A stretch of DNA of 44,838 nucleotides from assembly GCA_002005505.1 (NCBI GenBank), contig MVGU01001687.1, forward strand, positions 12,501-57,338. The letters run 5' to 3'. Position 1 is the stretch's first letter. Every line of letters begins with the position of its first letter. Below are positions 41,137 through 44,838 of this stretch, in pieces. This stretch comes from Botryococcus braunii (lineage: Eukaryota > Chlorophyta > Trebouxiophyceae). A program made the translations under genes and the position numbers. Under the pieces are notes generated by a model. The model was not told the origin of the DNA and did no database searches. It saw only the letters and a list, made by a program, of their open reading frames with translations.

Positions 41137-42250
41137 CCCCCCCCCCCCATATAGATACGATATGCCTTCGACACTGGAGAGTAACCAGTGAACATCCCAG
41201 CCACAGCCTTCGGTGCGAAGGCCCCCCTCTGCTGGTCAGGAACGTGCACAAATGCAAGGCATCCCCAAGTGCGCAGCAAGGATACATCTGGCTTATATCC
41301 CATGAACATTTCGCAGGGAGATAGGGGCCTGCCTGTGCTGGGTCCCATATTTAGGAGGGTGCAGGCTGTCTCCAGGGCTTCCTTCCACATAATAGGGCTT
41401 GCTGCAGCAAAATTGAGGAGGGTCCTGGTGCGCTCCTTGAGGGTTCTGTTGGCTCTCTCAGCAACTCCATTCTGCTGAGGGGTATATGGGGCAGATGTCT
41501 CCAGCTTAGTGCCCTGGGATGCACAAAATTCCTTGAACTTGGCATTTAAGAACTCTGTCCCTCTGTCACTGCGGATGCACTTCACTGTAGTTTCCTTCTC
41601 AGTTTGCCAATACAAAATTAGGTCTCTGACAACAGCTCCAATTACATCTTTTGACTTCACTGGCAGCACTGCCTTCCACCCAGATGCCTCATCAGTTACG
41701 GTTACCCAAAAGCGTTCCCCAGTAATGGCTGCTGGTGATATGGGACCCACAGTGTCAATGTGGATTCTGTCAAGGGGTTTCTCAGCAGGTCTAGAGCTTT
41801 CACCAAATGGGGGACGTGCATGCTTCCCCTCAATGCATGCTTCACAGTACTTAGGACACTTTTCACAGGGGGACATCAAGGTGTCTAGGCCAGTAACCAG
41901 TTGCTCACTGCTCAGGCGTTTCATCCAGGGGTCTCGTGGGTGTCCCAATCTGCTGTGCCACAGGAAACGTTTGGCACAGTCATGACTTAGACCTTTGGAG
42001 CATTTCTTCTTCAGGGCAGCAGTCACTGAATAATGAACCTTCACTGGCGGTACTGGGAGGCAGTTGTGGATATAATAGAGACCATTCTCTGGTTTCACAG
42101 GCATCTGCCAACCACTCGGTCCTGAGACAGCAGTGAATGCTCCCAGTCTATCTGTACTGAACCGGATTCCATCGCGCAGAGCAGCAGATACTGAGAGAAT
42201 ATTGGTGGTGGCTGAGGGAACACACTGGACATGATGCAGCCAACAGGAAT
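41137..42250 (-). pseudogene. copia3 integrase region, frameshifted at both ends
   Basis: Starts after a shift near 42250 with HHVQCVPSATTNILSVSAAL. It shows the pre-integrase zinc motif (FLWHSRLGHP, then C-x2-C pairs in CEKCPKYCEACIEGKHARP) and an integrase core with HIDTVGPISP, RSDRGTEFLN and NGVAERANRTLKE, keeping D, D and E. At 41137-41148 a run of 12 C (G on the coding strand) breaks the frame; the neighbouring frame then reads WRESRDVQFVEHIRG as expected. The protein inserts the cDNA into target DNA; here it is separated from RT by the shift. Confidence 0.88.
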
Positions 42251-43520
42251 ATGCTGAGAGGACATGAGACACACTGACCCATTAGCAACAATACCCCCAG
42301 TGGCATCAGATGTAGCAAGCAGCAGTGGAATAGGGTGATCATGTACTGTAGGGGCATGCAGCAAGGAAAGGTTGTTCACAAGATGTACAGACGCTCCACT
42401 ATCCACAAGCCACGACTGTTTGGACTGTTGGTGCTTACTGCCATCCAGCACATTATAAGATACCACGTATGGCATACCTTCTGAGGGAGGAGAAGGTGGG
42501 CCTGGAGGAGGGTGCAGTAGTGGGAACGCTCCAGTGCCTGGGAATGCATGCTGCACGCTTGGAGGTGGCTGGGGTGCACCAGGAAATTGCCCTTGGGGCC
42601 ACATGGCAGCAAGTTGCTGTACCGCTGCCACCACATTGCGTTGCGTCTCTGCATCCCTTTGACGTTTGCGGCAGTCTCTCCAAAAATGGCCTTTCCTGTG
42701 GCAGTAGTTGCACGTGCCTCTCACTTCTCCCCTCGATTCTGAGTCTGCTGGCTGTTTGGAGGGATTGGCCCCGCTAGTGGAAGGGGCTGGATCAGTCTCT
42801 CGTTGAGCAGGCATTGCCTTCATCACCATGGCAGGCTGTTCTCCATCATCGTTGTAGCCAGACGCCTCTGCAGTGGTGGAAATGAGAGCTGCCAGATCAT
42901 CCAGGGGGTAAGCTACTGCAGTGGGCAACAGCCCTGGAGGATTAGCTGCTGCTGGCAGTCCCTGCACAATCTGGGAGGCCACATGACCATCCAAGAGGTC
43001 ATGTCCATTGCGTTTCAAGCAGCTTTTGAGATTTATCATTCTAGACACATACTGAGAGATCGTTTCTCCACGTCTCATCCCTTTGGACATTTCCTTCAGC
43101 CAGTCTGCATTTGCTTGAGTGTTGTAGCCACCCACAAATTTCTTGCAAATAAACAGATATGCATCATAGCAGACGGCTTACTTGACACTTCTCCTAACCA
43201 TTCTTCTGGAACTGATTCATACAGAGAAGCATTGCAGCCGCATTGTGGATAGTTCCAGGCATGGCTGACTGAATGGCAGGAAAGGAACCCTTGGCACTAT
43301 TGGCAGCAGTGAAAGCATTGTCCCATACCACAAAATTTGTGCCATGACGATCCAGTTTAATATGCACTTTGACTTGAGTGGCTATGACCTTGGGGAGTAC
43401 ATCTCCCTCGCCCTTTGATGTGGTGGGTGTACACGGCTGTCGTGTGGAGACGATGTAGATGCTTCCTCTGTTGTGGGCTCCTCCTCAGATGGCTCCTTGA
43501 TTTAGATCTCTTTCTCGCCA
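42251..43520 (-). pseudogene. copia3 Gag and protease, several frameshifts
   Basis: ATG near 43520 (ARKRSKSRSH). Gag homology then appears in three frames: DRHGTNFVVWDNAFTAANS and PGTIHNAAAMLL first, a middle piece EEWLGEVSSKPSAMMHICLF, and from 43135 GGYNTQANADWLKEMSKGMR onward. Shifts are near 43430-43500, 43225, 43145 and 42250. The CCHC knuckle CNYCHRKGHFWRDC and the protease WLVDSGASVHLVNN are intact. As the LTRs are almost identical, this many indels in a young copy is odd and may include sequence errors. Confidence 0.8.
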
Positions 43521-43532
43521 TGCTGATGTTAC

Positions 43533-44057
43533 TCAGTCTGCGTTAGGTTCTGACCGCTGCGAGTCCTCGTCCTCGTCTCCGTTGTCTGTGTCCGTGCACC
43601 ACTCCTCTGGGCTGAATCCTTTTCTGCTGCCCAGAAAGGAAAGTAGGAAGTCCTCGTCAAGAGTGGCGAGAGCACACTCCACTGCTGTGTAGGCTGCCCT
43701 TTCTTCCCAATACTCGGGTTTGCTGGGTCCTCCGAGCTGTTGTAGGTGTCGTTCAAATAATGCTCGCGTGACGAAGCCTGGGTCCGCGTTGATGAATGAA
43801 CACTCCCACGCAGTTACTTTGTAGGCTGGGTAAACAGAGAATCGTCGTCTGAACCACAGAGGCTGTTCGACTTTGCCCAGTCCGTACGCTCGGCTGACAA
43901 AATCCTTCACTAGAAATGCTCGCTCTTCTGGTGTTCTCGGTCCCGTATCTCCTCCAGCTCTCCTCAGGCTATCATATGTAGGTGGTGAGGGAGTTGGGGG
44001 AATAAAAGGTCTTTTACTGCCGGTAGACATCCTCCCGCTCTGCTTCGTTCGTCCCAT
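43533..44057 (-). CDS. Extra upstream open frame of copia3, unknown function
   Basis: 174 residues from an ATG (44055-44057) 40 bases after the primer-binding site to TGA, ending just before the gag ATG. Composition is protein-like: a Pro-rich start (PFIPPTPSPPTYD), a mixed central domain (EERAFLVKDFVSRAYGLGKVEQ, then FRRRFSVYPAYKVTAWECSF), and an acidic tail (TDTDNGDEDEDSQ). I recognise no family. Copia1 and copia2 have only 370-400 bp of non-coding leader here. It is the longest intact frame before gag in copia3, although gag itself is broken, which argues that it is real. It could be a captured host gene fragment or an element-specific regulator. Confidence 0.55.
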   Translation of the reverse strand: MGRTKQSGRMSTGSKRPFIPPTPSPPTYDSLRRAGGDTGPRTPEERAFLVKDFVSRAYGLGKVEQPLWFRRRFSVYPAYKVTAWECSFINADPGFVTRALFERHLQQLGGPSKPEYWEERAAYTAVECALATLDEDFLLSFLGSRKGFSPEEWCTDTDNGDEDEDSQRSEPNAD

Positions 44058-44096
44058 CGTAGGCTCGGAACATACTTTCAGTTGCCCAGCTCAAGA

Positions 44097-44114
44097 GTTG
44101 GTGGGCCCATAACC
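44097..44114 (-). promoter_or_regulatory. copia3 primer-binding site
   Basis: On the minus strand GGTTATGGGCCCACCAAC, next to the 5' LTR. The first 14 bases equal the copia1 and copia2 sites; the following CA extends the match to initiator tRNA-Met as remembered for plants. Here the LTR end (CCCAGAATTG) does not pair with the site. Confidence 0.8.
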
Positions 44115-44838
44115 TGTACAATTCTGGGCGTAATGTTCCCTGTATGTCCCGGCACGAAGGGTGTTAAGCTCGGTCGGGTCTCTTGCTGTGTGTCGGAGAG
44201 CAAGCAGAGCCCGACTGTGTGTGGACACTTGTGGCAACTGATCAGAGATAAGCACCCAGAGTGCTCTTTCAGTCCCAAACAAGTCATTACATTGCTTCTT
44301 GCTCTCTCTCAACGCCAAGGAATTCAAACTACCTCTTCTAAGCATCGTCAGATAGTTCGCATTACCATTGTTCGATGAGCCAAGATTAGCAACATTCTAA
44401 TACACTTATCTAGACCTCTTCCTAATCAATTGTCCATGCAAGTTACACTGAGATGCAGCACTTCACCTGTATGTCCCGGCACGAAGGGTGTTAAGCTCGG
44501 TCGGGTCTCTTGCTGTGTGTCGGAGAGCAAGCAGAGCCCGACTGTGTGTGGACACTTGTGGCAACTGATCAGAGATAAGCACCCGGAGTGCTCTTTCAGT
44601 CCCAAACAAGTGCCGAGCCCTTCATGCCTGCTGCCTATATCCTTTCTCGCAGGAACGCGTCAAGTTGCATTACTCTCTCTCTCTAAGATGGAATCAGTCC
44701 AGATCAATTATGGCAGAACTCTAGAGTTCTGCCATCCATTACTCTACCTCTAAGATTGTTCACATTGATTGCTTTAGGGAAGCCTGGCCACTATTACTCT
44801 TCTGAGGGAAAGTCACTAATCTGTTCTTTCACTATTAT
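44115..44838 (-). repeat. copia3 5' LTR, cut by the window edge
   Basis: 724 bases matching 37522-38252 apart from a 1-bp and a 2-bp indel and one A/G change near 44258. By comparison only TAACA minus the last shared T, that is about 4 bases, is missing at the right edge. Confidence 0.93.

Larger units (their letters stand above)
37522..44838 (-). mobile_element. copia3: Ty1/copia element on the minus strand, nearly complete
   Basis: Third copia family. Its 3' LTR is 37522-38252 and its 5' LTR 44115-44838, running off the window with about 4 bp missing. The LTRs differ by one substitution and two small indels. Primer-binding site, polypurine tract and all Pol domains are present, but the internal part has several frameshifts. 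An extra open frame precedes gag. It sits inside gypsyB. Confidence 0.93.

Overview
The window is nuclear DNA of a eukaryote and is almost entirely transposable elements and tandem repeats. No bacterial-type operon is present, and the only candidate host gene is one broken reading frame. A green (Viridiplantae) origin, probably an alga, is the best guess. The elements include a kangaroo/DIRS-type retroelement, Osser-like Ty1/copia elements and an intron-rich Helitron. The copia primer-binding sites also match the anticodon arm of a plant-type initiator tRNA-Met as I remember it. The species cannot be named from the sequence alone.

Left part (1-7427). A DIRS/kangaroo-like element occupies about 1-5400. 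Its gag and RT-RNase H lie on the minus strand, and a tyrosine recombinase lies on the plus strand, tail to tail with them and apparently split by an intron. Next come a roughly 200-bp (CT)n tract, a CAT/CCA-rich stretch, a 14-copy minisatellite whose units alternate between about 82 and 84 bp, and a (CA)-rich tract.

Middle (7428-25736). A complete, apparently very young Ty1/copia element (copia1, 7433-14444) has two 694-bp LTRs that look identical, a 5-bp target duplication, and one intact 1737-residue Gag-Pol frame. It splits an open frame on the minus strand. A frameshifted APE-type LINE (about 15.2-20.1 kb) follows. Then comes a truncated Helitron (20.3-24.17 kb) whose Rep gene can be read across seven or more in-phase introns. 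A poly(T)-bounded insert and two copies of an unknown sequence follow; one copy has a GT...AG intron and the other lacks it.

Right part (25737-44838). Four LTR retrotransposons are nested. Copia2 is cut by gypsyA at about 30.87 kb. GypsyA is cut by gypsyB at about 34.316 kb. GypsyB is cut by copia3 at 37.522 kb, with copia3 in minus orientation. The window ends about 4 bp before the outer end of the second copia3 LTR, so the right halves of the other three should follow.

The most interesting signals are in the copia LTRs. Each of the three families carries a 135-146 bp module twice at a nearly fixed spacing of 328-332 bp. The first copy runs into a splice-donor-like CAG|GT and the second copy does not. 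Between the modules, copia1 and copia2 share a 13-bp stem with five compensated base-pair differences around a nearly invariant 16-nt loop. In copia1 and copia2 the end of the LTR can also fold back onto the primer-binding site. These features suggest conserved RNA structure in the element leader. All functional statements are inferred by reading the sequence; no search or folding program was run.
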